This document shows, in pieces, positions 1 through 11,303 of a DNA stretch of 64,000 nt. Numbering within the stretch: the first letter of the stretch is position 1; each line of letters opens with the position of its first letter. This stretch comes from Rhodeus uyekii (Eukaryota; Chordata; Actinopteri; Cypriniformes; Acheilognathidae), in contig JAWRVZ010000039.1 in the NCBI GenBank assembly GCA_037043235.1, forward strand, positions 434,001-498,000, given 5' to 3'. Below the pieces are notes generated by a model, which was given only the letters and a program-made list of their open reading frames with translations, searched no databases and was not told the origin of the DNA. The position numbers and the translations under genes were made by a program.

Positions 1-3000
1 AATGTGCATTCAATTACAGTTTGTGTAGGAATTATGAGAACACTGTTACCAGACAAAATGTCACATACAGGCATAAGGATTGCAAACTCGTTCTTATAAA
101 TTATAATACACAGTCATCAGTCTATTATTAGGTGAAGTCAGCCTTATGGAGAATACAAAACGCTAGGTTCATTCATCTATGTGGAAGCAGATAAAATATG
201 AATAAAACATCCATCCTAACTAAGTTTGTCCTGTGCCCGGTTTGAACTGGTCAAAAGGTGCACGGATATGAGGATATAAGTAGAAAATTACACTCATTAA
301 AATACCACTTCCGATGCTGCTAATTACTTATAATTACCAAAAGCTGGAATGATAAGAATTTATGTCCCACGGGACGGGGTAAGATGACAGGCGAGGGCGC
401 TTGCTGGCCTCTGCGCTCATCCTTTTGTCATTCAGCGAGTGTCCTTCAGGAAATGAGCTGTTTGGCATGCAGAGAGGTCTGAGGCATGTTTCATAGCTGT
501 GCAATAATTGAAGTCCAGTGATGTGATCAGAGCATATGTATTACTACACTACTGAATTACACTAAGCTAGGGGAAAAAATTACATATTAGATTTTTCTTT
601 TATGGGTTTCTAAGTTTGATCAAACATGACTGTTAGCCAATAAAAAAGTTGCTAACATTTTGTTGTTCTTAAAGAGTAATATTTGACATAAATGTGCATA
701 TTTGACATAAATTTGGGACTTTACAGTGCTTAAGGAAGATACTATTGACCTGTTGATGATGAATCAGAGAACATTACATACAAAATAAAAAAAATGGTCA
801 AAAACAATGTGTACTTAGCGGCTTTAATGAGGGGAAAAAACTACAATCCCATGAAGAGTTGAGAAGGACAATCAATCATTAAAGACAATTGAGAAATAGG
901 AAACAATTGATTCAAAGATATTGATTACATACATAAAAACAAGATTTTTAAAACTAATTAGAATTTTATTTTCTTTAAATAGCATTTAAATAGTTTGACA
1001 GAGTAGGGAATCCGACTTCATCATTTGGAGTGCTTTATGTAAGTGGTTGAATGCTAGAGTGGTCTTGCTGCAATTCTCAGAAAAAATGTTTTTCACCAGG
1101 AGTTCTACTGTTAAACAATTATTTAATAAATAAGTTGCGATAATGCAGACTAATGGCTTCTTTAAAAATCAATTCCTAAGAAAATTAATGGGATTTTAAC
1201 TGTTGCACTCTATCACATCAATTATGACAAAGACAAATTTACTGTAATCTCTCTTAATATTGAATGACGCTGTGGTGAAAATGAGAATGTTTGAGAAAAT
1301 GACCCTGAACATTGATTACGGTAAACGAAATGTGTCAATTTTAATGTTAACACTGTTTGCAAAGAGCCCTGTGGCTCTTTAATCGGTTCGAGATGCTTAA
1401 TCAACTTCTGGCTGAAAAAGGTGAGTCTTTCAGAAACCTGTTTGAAAACAGTCAATATGTTTGTGGTTTGCATGTTGCTGGAAATTACAGATAATAAGGG
1501 ATACTCCAAATAACAGCTGAGCAGGTGCAGGCCGTAAAGGTGGTCTAGTTCCTCTGTATTTCAGTCTGGGGGTGTTTGTGGTGATGAGTGAAGGTCTCAG
1601 AAATGGGTAATATGAGCAGCTGTGCAGGAGAGTAATGTCAGGCCACAGGTGTTCCCTCTTTTTCCAACTGCCGCTCCTCTCTCCCATCCATCTGCCCATA
1701 ACAACATTGTCTAGGATCACATCTGAATACAGACTTTCTCCCCTCACAGCTGCATAATTATAGCTAATCCACAAGAGACGCATTTCTCACATTTCATTGC
1801 AGAGGTTTTGCAGGAAAAATCTCCTTGGTTTGCTTGCAGGTGTGGGAATTTTTTATTATCATTTTTTTTAAAGAAACTAACTGGATCAACTCGAGCACAG
1901 AATATATTTGTCACCGGATGTAGATCAGGCTGGATTTCTGAGCCTGACAACATTTCAAGGCTGAATTTTAAAACGAGGCCATTCTCTATACTGACAACTC
2001 AGCACAACAAACCAATTATAGTCTGTAACACTGCCTTCAGATAAGCATCAGAAATCTGAATATAGCATCATATATACATGTTTCAATTTAAATAACTGTC
2101 AGAAATTGTGAAGAGCAAGCAGAAGATAGAAAGAAACAGAAAGAGACAGAAAATAGGAGACGGGCTGAGAGATGGGCAGGATAAGTGTGGCTGCACTGTT
2201 ATATTAAACCAACCAAGACCAAAACATGCCTGTGTGTATTTAAGTTAGTTTGGGAGGAAATTGAGGGAGAAATTTCAGGAAATTGGACCCCTTACTAGCA
2301 GAAACAGCACAGCCCTGCTGAGACTGGCACACAGGGCAATGCCACACAACCAGTTAGGCCTGACGTTTCTGGAAAATGTCACAACAGTGCAAAGCATCCA
2401 ATAAATGTACTATTTCCTTTCCTCCTGTTTTTTATTTATGCAGCATCGCATAACAGAAAACAGCTGCAGAATTTTTCTGGAATTTCTAATGTAGTGAAAG
2501 ACCGATTAATACCTAACAAAGCAAAGACACCTCATTAGCCTAAAAGCCACACTTCTAACTATTTTTCTTCATAATTATAAAAACCAAACCCCATTACAGT
2601 TACTCCACTGGATGGCCTTATCATTTGTGCTGCTGTTGACAATTGTTGCCAGTGGTATCCATTTTGTTGGATTTATCAATTTATTATTATTTAATTTATT
2701 GTTAAATAAAGCAATTAAATGATTAAAGGATTAAAAGGGATTTAAGGGAATAAAAAATAAACATGGTAAAAGACGTTAATGAAGTAAACAATTTAAACTA
2801 TAGCCAAATAACACATTTGCTCTTATTTATTTTTCTCTAATATATTAAAAATGCAAATGTTTCTGGTCTCGTCACATTCATTCATTTATGAATTATATGA
2901 ATTATGATCACATATTTTCAATTCAAAACAGCGAGAGTGCTTTGCATCATAGGTTATTACTGTCATCGCTGAACATTTCTATGGTAAATAATTATGTTTC

Positions 3001-4922
3001 CACTAACTTAATCATTTTGATATTGATGAGCACTTTTAGACCGCTGAGGCAGAGCAGCCTAAAAATGTAATCAGCCTATAAAAATTTTACTTTTAAAACT
3101 TATCATCCTAACAACAAACAGCTTTAATCATTCTACACTAAAAAATAAGATAAGACAAATAAAAGGAGAAAATATTCATTAATATTAATGAATAATTTTA
3201 ATATTAAAAATCATTGGCTCTCGTCTGGTCTGCTCAACCCAACCCAACCCAATGTTTTATGGAAATGTATAAATTAAGAAAGTTTATGGTTAGGGCTTGG
3301 GATATAATATAAAGTTTAGTCTAAAGTCTAGTTTTAGTATAAAAATCATATCTATGGAAAGTCCCCATTAAACATGTAAACCCAACATGCGCTTTGTGTC
3401 GAAAATATTCACAACAGCTTCTCAACTTAGATGGTAAAAGGAATGATTACAGTGTGTCCCAAAATATGCGGGACCAAATGTCTCCAAAATGATACTGCAA
3501 ACCTACACTAGACGTAGCGGTTTAATCAGATTCAAATAAGTTCAAAACCAACCCTCTGTTCTCATATCTGCATCACAGGCTCCTCACGGGCATTCATAAG
3601 GGGTCTTTAGTGTGCCGGTGAGAGGCTTGATAGGTGTGTTTTGTTCCTACGCCAAGTCTATTGAAATAACAATTGTCTCAGTGTTAAGCTTTGGGCCTCC
3701 TCCAAGGAAATTCAGTTTTTCAGACTGACTTGATACACAGTTATAGTAGTCAGCAACCTCAGAGCTTGAGCAATATGTGAGAGTGTCATGCAAAGATCTA
3801 GGGATGATTAAAAGTAGGGGATAAGTGAAATGTCCTAGTAAACTTTAAACAGTCCGATTTATGATCGGTTTCATCACATATGATTTGATCTAGTGCAGGG
3901 CTTGTCAGTTCTGATCCTGGCACTGCACATTTTAGATGTCCCCTTTATCTGACACACCCTGTTCAGGTCTTGGAGCCTAGAGAGCCTCTACTAAAGAGCT
4001 GACGATATACATCCGGTGTGTTAAATAAGGATCAATGGGATACTCCACGACTAGGACTGACAATATCTGATCTAATGATAACAAGTTGCAGTCTTTGCAA
4101 TGATCTGCAGGTCATTCAACTGTCTCCCACTGACAGCTTCATCACTAACCAGTTAATCTATCGACTTAATATTGACTCCTTACACTTCATCATTTGATCA
4201 TAAACAATGGCCATAAATAAATGTGACAGACTGTCTGAGCCAAACCTGCTTAACCCACCAAGAGAAATATACTAGAGCCAGACAGACAGCACAATGCTTT
4301 CTGATGAGAAACCGGCCATAAACTGCAGTGCGGCACCCACCACTAGCTTCTTAAGAAAATATTTCATGATATGATGATGAATATTTTAAACACATCTGCT
4401 TTACGCTGAGCTTACCCGGGGGCAGACACACATGAATCTGGAAAGATGATCATGGATGAGAGCTGTAGAACTTAGCAGCATTTTACATAAACTTTCAAAA
4501 CCTTATTTACTACAACAAGGGTCCTTATTTTTATGTATATAAATAGATATATATATATATATATAGATATATATTTTTTTATCAATCATTAAATTTATAT
4601 TAAAAAAGACGTAATAGTTTTTGCAAATACTGCAACAAGCATCTTCATCTATAATAAAAACCCTTTATGCCACGAAGAACAGCTCAAATAGAAGCATACA
4701 AATAAATAAAATAGTGCAATTTAAAAAAAATACATTTATTATTTAGAAAATAAAACGTATAAATTACAAATGTCCCCCTAGCATGGAGTTATTCCACAAT
4801 ATTTAATCTAATTTTTTATATAAAAACAAAAACAAAATTCAAGTATAAATATTCTCCAAATCAAAATTCAACTTCTGTCTATTTAAAAAACAGCAGGGAT
4901 AGAAGTTGTAAATGGCACTTAC
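1..4922 (-). other. rtn4rl1: Probable first intron of rtn4rl1 (partial)
   Basis: If the exon at 4923-4935 is the first coding exon of rtn4rl1, all sequence to its left is intron 1, running beyond the window start. It is AT-rich with no open frame that looks like a gene. No intact transposon was recognised. Short AT microsatellite sequence lies near 4548-4565. The second exon, which should carry nearly all of the leucine-rich repeat protein, is not in the window. Conserved non-coding elements may be present but cannot be recognised from one sequence. Confidence 0.5.
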
Positions 4923-4935
4923 CCCGTTTAAACAT
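4923..4935 (-). CDS. rtn4rl1: rtn4rl1 first coding exon (Nogo receptor-like 1), N-terminus only
   Basis: On the - strand an ATG at 4935-4933 opens the codons M-F-K-R plus the first base of a glycine-type codon, followed at once by a perfect GTAAGT splice donor (4922-4917). The human RTN4RL1 protein starts M-L-R-K-G with, to my knowledge, a very short first coding exon in the same phase. Human RTN4RL1 also lies head-to-head with DPH1, exactly the arrangement here. The product is a GPI-anchored, leucine-rich-repeat neuronal surface receptor of the Nogo receptor family; this exon gives only the start of its signal peptide. Five residues cannot prove identity alone, so the call rests on exon size, phase, donor quality and synteny. 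A chance ATG before a donor is the alternative. Confidence 0.6.
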
Positions 4936-5735
4936 GTTGGATATTGTTAATTCTCTGTCTGTCCACTCAGGTTCATTTATTCTTGTATTCCAGACTTCAC
5001 ACTGTCAGTAAAAAATGCCAAGCTTTCTATCAAACGCTGTCTGGTTTAATCAGGATACATAAATGTATGTACTCCTATAGCTCAGAGGAGACTTCTCGCT
5101 GAATTTCAATTAGGCTAATTTATTGTAATGCTGATGTCCATTTCTTCCTGTGTGGTCCCGAGCAAATATATCACAAGATGCATCTGAGAGCAGTCCAGAA
5201 GGAGAGGAACACATTCTGCAGTGTTAATTGTTGTTATCCCGTGAATAGATTAAGCAGGGGCACCTGGTGGTGTAGTTCAGCTCTCAGCGACCCTCACGAA
5301 ACAAGCAGGATTGTAGTATGTTATCCTAAAAGCTCTTATTGCAAGATACTGACGCGTTTGAAAGTCGGTTATCCCTCTAAAACACGCATTGTTGAGAAAA
5401 TTCAGAAGATGATATTCAATCCGAGCCGAGGAAACTCTGGTGACGGTCTCTCGTGCACTCTTCAGACACACTCTACGCGGAACTATGGGGAGGTGTCCCG
5501 CTGCCTCCATTCAAAATCTCCAACAATCCACCTTTTTGAAAGCATTTCGTCCAGATATTTCGGGTTTAGGGACACGGAAAAATCACATATGTGAGCGTTA
5601 CTCCTTCATATATCGAGCGCGGTGAGTGAGTGGCTCGAGAGTCGAGTGGCGGAATGGACAGATGATGCGCTCCAGCTGAGAGATGCGCGTGCCTGTGATA
5701 CCTCAGAGCGGACGGGGCTCTCAATCCACTTATGG
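4936..5735 (-). promoter_or_regulatory. rtn4rl1: Probable rtn4rl1 5' leader and CpG-bearing promoter
   Basis: Immediately upstream (- strand) of the putative rtn4rl1 ATG, the sequence from about 5160 to 5735 is less AT-rich than its surroundings and carries many CpG dinucleotides, as fish promoters and first exons often do. The transcription start is not determined but most likely falls near the CpG-dense part at 5590-5735. A 77-codon open frame on the same strand (5510-5277) would be an upstream ORF if transcription starts beyond it. Whether the leader is itself spliced cannot be told. Confidence 0.45.
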
Positions 5736-5829
5736 ACTATTCTCCCTCTCTCTTCCCCAACAAAAAATAATATGACTATCATATGTTGGTTTAGTGGTTG
5801 ATATATGCTTGTTCAGATCGATCGAGAGA

Positions 5830-5830
<1 letters not shown>

Positions 5831-5871
<41 letters not shown>

Positions 5872-5953
5872 ACCTTAAATAGGGAAACCTTGCACACACA
5901 CACACACACATATATACATACATACATTATATATATATATATATATATATATA
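5831..5953. repeat. Compound microsatellite (CT)n-(CA)n-(TA)n
   Basis: A CT run at 5831-5863 is followed by CA tracts (5863-5870 and about 5893-5909) and a TA tract ending at 5953, where the 204-bp palindrome begins. A second CT-then-TA microsatellite lies on the far side of the neighbouring Tc1-like element, at 7069-7155. Confidence 0.9.
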
Positions 5954-6157
5954 TTTGGTTTCCTCTCACTGTTTTTAATAGAATGTATATAAATAAAGAT
6001 TACACTCAGGGAGTGATTGAAGTGTTCCCTTAATTTTTTGAGCTATATATATATATAGCTATATATAGCTCGAAAAATTAAGGGAACACTTCAATCACTC
6101 CCTGAGTGTAATCTTTATTTATATACATTCTATTAAAAACAGTGAGAGGAAACCAAA
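5954..6157. repeat. 204-bp near-perfect palindrome
   Basis: Positions 5954-6051 are the reverse complement of 6060-6157 with one mismatch (6039/6072); the centre at about 6052-6059 is AT-rich. The right arm runs on into the Tc1-like element to its right, so the arms match that element's terminal region. The left arm could be the end of a second copy in opposite orientation, or a foldback duplication. An assembly or amplification artefact is also possible. Confidence 0.9.
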
Positions 6158-7067
6158 ATCATCAATACACTCAGGGCAACTCAGCACATAAAAATCATAC
6201 AATAAATCTACATAGAGGCTGATCAAACTTGCATGAACTTCATGACAGTAACTCATAATAAGTCAGTGCATGCCTGTATGCACTCAAAACAACTTCTGGC
6301 CATGGTCCTGATGAGCTGTATTACATTGCCCACGGTATCTCCTGACCTTTTCACGTATGTCACATGTGCTCAGTGTGAACTTGTTTTTATTCATGAAGAA
6401 AAAAAGACTTGATTTCTGGTGTTCTCTGGCAAATACCAATCGAGCTGCACGGAGTTGAGCTGTGAGCCCAGGTCCCACTAAAAGACGTTGCCACCTTCAT
6501 GAAATCTGTTTCTGACAATTTGGTCAGAAATATGTTCACCAGTCTTCTGCTGGAGTTCATGGCTCTAGCAGTGCTCCTCCTGTTCCTATTCCCTCAAAGG
6601 AGCAGATACCGGTCCTGCTGCTGGGAGGTTGCCCTTCTATGTCCCTGTCTAGCTCTCCTCTTATAGTGGCCTGTCTTCTAATATCTCATTCATGCTCTTG
6701 AAACTGTCCTGGTGTAGACACACCAAACCTCCTTGCGACGCCACATATGGATGTGCCATCCTTGTGGAGCAGGACTGCATGTGCACCTGATTGGGTTGCA
6801 GGTACTGCCTCATGCTACAGTGAGCGACAAGGACCCTAACAAAACACGAAACTAAAGACAAATCAGTTTGGAAGAATAAGGAGAGAACATTTGTCTATGT
6901 CCACCACCTCCAAAATCATTACCTTTTTGGGGGGGTTGATTTGCTGTTGCTCCTCCAGTGCATCTGTTGTCACTTTCATGTGCACCAAAGCAGTTAAAAC
7001 TGATTTACAAACACATATGCTTCCGATTGATATCCCTGAAGTTTAACAGATTTTGTGATTATAAAGT

Positions 7068-7068
<1 letters not shown>
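6059..7068 (-). mobile_element. Degenerate Tc1-like DNA transposon, copy A
   Basis: The left end has the AAATTAAGGGAACACTT-type terminus of a common fish Tc1 family. A decayed transposase lies on the - strand inside, and 6940-7066 resembles the far end of the same family, ending just before a microsatellite where the second terminus should be. The element is internally deleted and perhaps rearranged, and no intact terminal repeat pair remains outside the palindrome. The family assignment is from memory of its terminal and protein motifs. Confidence 0.7.
6284..6810 (-). pseudogene. Tc1-like transposase remnant
   Basis: The - strand translation in several frames shows pieces typical of Tc1/mariner transposases. 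A DNA-binding-domain stretch with the TSIRAVARRFGV-like region (decayed) is near 6720-6780. A GPGLTAQLRAARLVFAREHQ stretch ends the frame upstream, and then FTLSTCD lies near 6370. In intact relatives the motif before FTLSTCD contains the first catalytic aspartate (DESRF); here it reads N-K-N-K-F, so the aspartate is lost. The C-terminal third, with the other two acidic residues, is missing. It cannot encode active transposase. Confidence 0.75.

Positions 7069-7155
<87 letters not shown>
7069..7155. repeat. Compound microsatellite (CT)n(TA)n
   Basis: About 19 CT units (7069-7106) run directly into about 25 TA units (to 7155). It sits exactly where the right end of Tc1-like copy A is expected. 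Confidence 0.95.
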
Positions 7156-7160
<5 letters not shown>

Positions 7161-7206
7161 TTATGTCAGTTAAATATTACAATTAAAAATGATGATCAGC
7201 AAGACT

Positions 7207-8402
7207 CACTCACCTAAAGGATTATTAGGAACACCATACTAATTCTGTTTTTGACCCCCTTTCGCCTTCAGAACTGCCTTAATGGTTTGTGGCATTGATT
7301 CATCAAGGTGCTGAAAGCATTCTTTAGAAATGTTGGCCCATATTGACAGGATAGCATCTTGTAGTTGATGGAGATTTATGGGATGCACATCCAGGGCACG
7401 AAGCTCCCGTTCCACCACATCCCAAAGATGGTCTATTAGGTTGAGATCTGGTGACTGTGGGGGCCATTTTAGTACAGTGAACTCATTGTCAGGTTCAAGA
7501 AACCAATTTGAAATGATTCGAGCTTTGTGACATGATGCATTATCCTGCTGGAAGTAGCATCAGAGGATGGGTACATGGTGGTCATAAAGGGATGGACATG
7601 GTCAGAAACAATGCTCAGGTATGCCGTGGGATTTAAACAATGCCCAATTGGCACTAAGGGGCCTAAAGTGTGCCAAGAAAACATCCCACACACCATTACA
7701 CCACCACCACCAGCCTGCACAGTGGTAACAAGGCATGATGGATCCATGTTCTCATTCTGTTTACGCCAAATTCTGACTTTACAATCTGAATGTCTCAACA
7801 GAAATCGAGACTCGTCAGACCAGGCAACATTTTTCCAGTCTTCAACTGTCCGATTTTGGTGAGTTTGTGCAAATTGTAGCCTCTTTTTCCCATTTGTAGT
7901 GGAGATGAGTGGTACCCGATGGGGTCTTCTGCTGTTGTGGCCCATCCGCCTCAAGGTTGTGCGTGTTGTGGCTTCACAAATGCTTTGCTGCATACCTCCG
8001 TTGTAACGAGTGGTTATTCCAGTCAAAGTTGCTCTTTTATCAGCTTGAATCAGTCGGCCATTGAATCATTTTCGCCCACAGGACTGCCACATACTGGATA
8101 TTTTTCCTTTTTCACACCATTCTTTTTAAACCCTAGAAATGGTTGTGTGTGAAAATCCCCGTAACTGAGCAGATTGTGAAATATTCAGACCGGCCCATCT
8201 GGCACCAACAACCATGCCACCCTCAAAATTGCTTAAAACACCTTTCTTTCCCATTCTGACATTCAGTTTAGAATTCAGGAGATTGTCTTGACCAGGACCA
8301 CACCCATAAATGCATTGAAGCAACTGCCATGTTATTGGTTGATTAGATAATTGCATTAATGAGAAATTGAACAGGTGTTCCTAATAATCCTTTAGGTGAG
8401 TG
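7207..8402 (-). mobile_element. Tc1-like DNA transposon, copy B, with both terminal inverted repeats
   Basis: The terminal inverted repeats read CACTCACCTAAAGGATTATT at the left (from 7207) and its reverse complement at the right (to 8402), matching over about 28 bases including the GGAACACC that follows. The 1.2-kb length and single - strand transposase are typical of Tc1/mariner elements. The usual TA duplication is not visible at either end and may have mutated. Confidence 0.9.
7239..8254 (-). pseudogene. Tc1-like transposase, nearly full length but broken
   Basis: Reading - strand from ATG 8254 to a stop at 7241-7239 gives a Tc1-family transposase of about 339 codons. It has an N-terminal helix-turn-helix region ending in HTTISRV, a central WSDESRF with the first catalytic Asp, a QDNASCHKA-type motif with the second, and a C-terminal SPDLN...HLWDV block. 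It is inactivated by two in-frame stops near 8126 and 8060 and a single-base deletion near 7557. The third acidic residue, normally Glu in DD34E members, reads Asp here (IDHLW). Few lesions suggest a fairly young copy. Confidence 0.9.
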
Positions 8403-9099
8403 TTTATGTAAATGAAATCTGAAATCTGTTTAAATACTAAACAAAAGACCCACATGATTCTGAAAGGCTGACATTGGGCCAGACGTCTTTTTAAAAAGTG
8501 CGGAACTGTAACTGTCACCTTTATACAAGATGAGAATAAGTTTTTATGTATCTTGCCATTTCACCTCTATGTGTAGTGCATCTGAGACACAGGAACACTT
8601 GAAACCACTGATTCATGCACTGTGAAGGAGTCTGGTGACTCAAGCTATAGCACTTCTGTCTCCATTCACAAGCAGACACACCAAGCGAGAGAGCACAGAT
8701 GGAGATGAGGAGTCATGAAAGACTCTTTATAAATTTGATTAATGAGGAGACCTCAGGCTGTGAGAATGACAACACCTAATCACAACCTGGTTTGTGTTTA
8801 GAGAGTTTGATTTTGTTAAATGTGGACATTTTTCTCAGTTTCAGTCCTGTGTTATTTTCAGACTAAATTTGCTTTCAGTCTAACAAAATAACTGAATTGA
8901 AAACATGTCTCTTCAAGTTTTTACATCCACAAAGTCACACTTTTCCAGATATTATTTTTTTCAGATACTTTTGTACAATAACAATATAAAAGCAATTTAT
9001 TTAATTTGGGAAACAACATTTTAACTTGATTTTTATAAATATGAGTATATAGTCGCCTTTTATTTTAGAAAAGGGGTCCTTGGCATCAAAATCTCTGAA
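8403..9099. other. Intergenic sequence, no gene seen
   Basis: About 0.7 kb of AT-rich sequence between Tc1-like copy B and the dph1 promoter. I see no open frame with recognisable similarity and no clear repeat. Confidence 0.6.
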
Positions 9100-9227
9100 A
9101 ACGTTTTCTTTGCCCTCAATACAGTACATCGTTCATATCTATGGTATCGACACTTGATTTGCTCGGATCAGCTCTGTGTTCGACGAGTAATGTCTGTTTC
9201 ACTCCACGTGCACTTGTTTGGGGAAAG
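9100..9227 (+). promoter_or_regulatory. dph1: Probable dph1 core promoter and leader, with E-box and YY1-type site
   Basis: Local CpG content rises here. A palindromic E-box CACGTG lies at 9205-9210, 17 bases before the start codon. The start codon sits inside AAAGATGGCGGCGG, which contains the AAGATGGCGGC consensus bound by the factor YY1 (9226-9236). In many TATA-less housekeeping genes such a site overlaps the first ATG and lies just downstream of the transcription start. No TATA box is apparent. The exact start site is not known. Confidence 0.5.
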
Positions 9228-9276
9228 ATGGCGGCGGCCACAGAGATTGAAGTTCTTACTGCGAGAAAACCTAATG
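9228..9276 (+). CDS. dph1: dph1 coding exon 1
   Basis: First coding exon of diphthamide biosynthesis protein 1, the catalytic partner of DPH2 in the enzyme that moves a 3-amino-3-carboxypropyl group from S-adenosylmethionine to a histidine of elongation factor 2 in the cytosol. It encodes residues 1-16 (MAAATEIEVLTARKPN) plus one base of codon 17, and ends at a perfect GTAAGT donor (9277-9282). The ATG has an A at -4 and a G at +4. This N-terminal tail is poorly conserved in the family and is recognised by its splice phase and position before exon 2. It is the first ATG in frame after an upstream leader with no splice signal I could identify. Confidence 0.85.
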
Positions 9277-11303
9277 GTAAGTATTATATCAGTTGTTGTT
9301 TTTATTAATAGTTCTTCGAGTTGCGGTGAATACCAGCTTTAAAATCCCAGATCTTTCTTTTAAGGTGACGTCGTGCTAAATCTGTAGTCGTTACTTGTAA
9401 ATGAATGTACTGTATAAATATGAAATATAGATATCGTGTCACTGTCATTATGTGGCGTACTATGTCAGAAATGTTATTTTGTGATCTAATGTATAGTATG
9501 CGTTATCGGGGCTAGTTGTCACAAATGCCATGTCTCTTAGTCAAATAGCACAACTACCGGTATGTGTTTATTTAGCAGTAGTTTTTATTTTGGTTTCATA
9601 GACCTCAGACAGTTAATTAAATGGTAGTTTATGTGTGTCAACACATAATGGTAAATTATGTGTGTTTTTTTTCATGGTAGTTTTACTGTTTACATAAAAT
9701 AAGACAGGACTTTAAACACACGTTTTAAAAGGCGTTTTCGTTTGACGTCAGTACTGTTTTATTCTGTAAATGAAAGAGAACTTCAGTGTTTGTTAAATTA
9801 TTGTTTTCATGTATTACCACCAGTCACAATGCTCTAAAATGGATCTGTCCTCCCTAATCTTACTGCCACTTCTCTTCCTATCCTTGTTTTCAAAATATCA
9901 GATAGTCCTAGGCCTATATAAATAAATAATCGCTGAAAGAAAAATGTCTAAACATTGCTCTGTTTTTGGCTGAAAAATGATGTTATGATAATGAATTTTT
10001 GGAATGGTTATAATTAGTTTTTTATTGCTAATGCATATGTTGTATTGTGCTTATAAAAAGCATTAAACCTTTGAACCTCTGGCTATAAATAGCACAATAA
10101 TATTATTTTATGTAAATATATAAGTACATTTGTCATAATGCATTAGACTTATTAAAATAGTTGCAATGGAGAAATCAAAGCAAAAGGTGTTGGTATCAGT
10201 ATTAATTTCATTATCAGTAGTAGACGATAATCCTCTTAAGATGTAGACGCCTTCCCAGTTGGCAACTCGGTGTGATGTAGCTTCACATTCTCTACTACCA
10301 TCAATTGAAAGCGATTATCTACATACAGGTAGGGATCTCACGGTGAGGACATTTTTCACACCGATATTACCAGGGAAGGTATATTGTATATAATTTACAG
10401 GCATCGGGTAGCCAATATGCAAGGTATTGAAATCTCTTGAATGCACGCTCGGTTTTCACTTTCAATTTCACGTGCACTCTGTGTATATGGAACGCCAGTA
10501 CTGACTGCACATTTTACAAGAGAAGTTATTTGTCATTGACTCTCAGGATCTTTTGTGCACCAAATCCTCCGCCATCGTCCTGTCAGTCATATCTTATAAT
10601 GTAATGAGTAAAATCTGACTCCTGCCTATGGAGCGACTCTGCAGCGAATGCTGAATGGAGCAGAGCAGACACTTTCAGTGAATAAATTTAACACCTATAG
10701 TCCAACTTAATTAAATGGCTTTTATTTCTAGAAAACATGAACTGAACATCACATCTACACACAGGTTAACACCAATTGACTTGTGTTCATTTTGTTCTAT
10801 AATAATAAACTTTTCTTCCTAAATCTACTGTAATTTTAAAGCTGTAAAACATCTAAACATGTTTTCATGAGTACTGTATATAGGAATATAGCCATTTTAA
10901 ACTAGCCAGATCTTACATTACAGATGACCTGTCTGTCATAGACTTAAAAAATGGATGAATGTCACTGACAGACTCGTTCTGCTAATGGCTGACCTCTCAG
11001 TTCAGCTGCTGACATGACAGTGTGATGATTGATTTGTGTGATAATTAATTTTTGGATCTGAGAAATGATTGCATGAGCTTTCTTTGTCTTATTATATAGG
11101 CTGTAGCCCAATCAATTTCTCATAAAAATGAAATTAGATTTTTAGTGGTACTTGCTAAAGCAATTTGCAATTGCCCATATTGGACATTGCACAGCGGTGT
11201 CTTAAAGCACACTTGAGTTTAGTGATGCTTATAACAAATTTAGCCTTCAGTCTCTATAAAGCAAATTAGGTGAATTAACTCTCATATTGTCTTTTTAATG
11301 TAG
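9277..11303 (+). other. dph1: dph1 intron 1 (2.0 kb)
   Basis: Begins GTAAGT and ends TAG before exon 2; phase 1. AT-rich. The stretch near 10320-10690 is more GC-rich than the rest and may be an old repeat, but I could not assign it. No other gene seen. Confidence 0.85.

Noticed and set aside
5178..5594. 138-codon open frame on the + strand
   Set aside because: It overlaps the CpG-bearing leader attributed to rtn4rl1 on the other strand; no domain, signal peptide or splice context. CpG-rich sequence has fewer stop codons, so long frames arise by chance.
7575..8152. Two + strand open frames across Tc1-like copy B
   Set aside because: They are antisense shadows of the - strand transposase.
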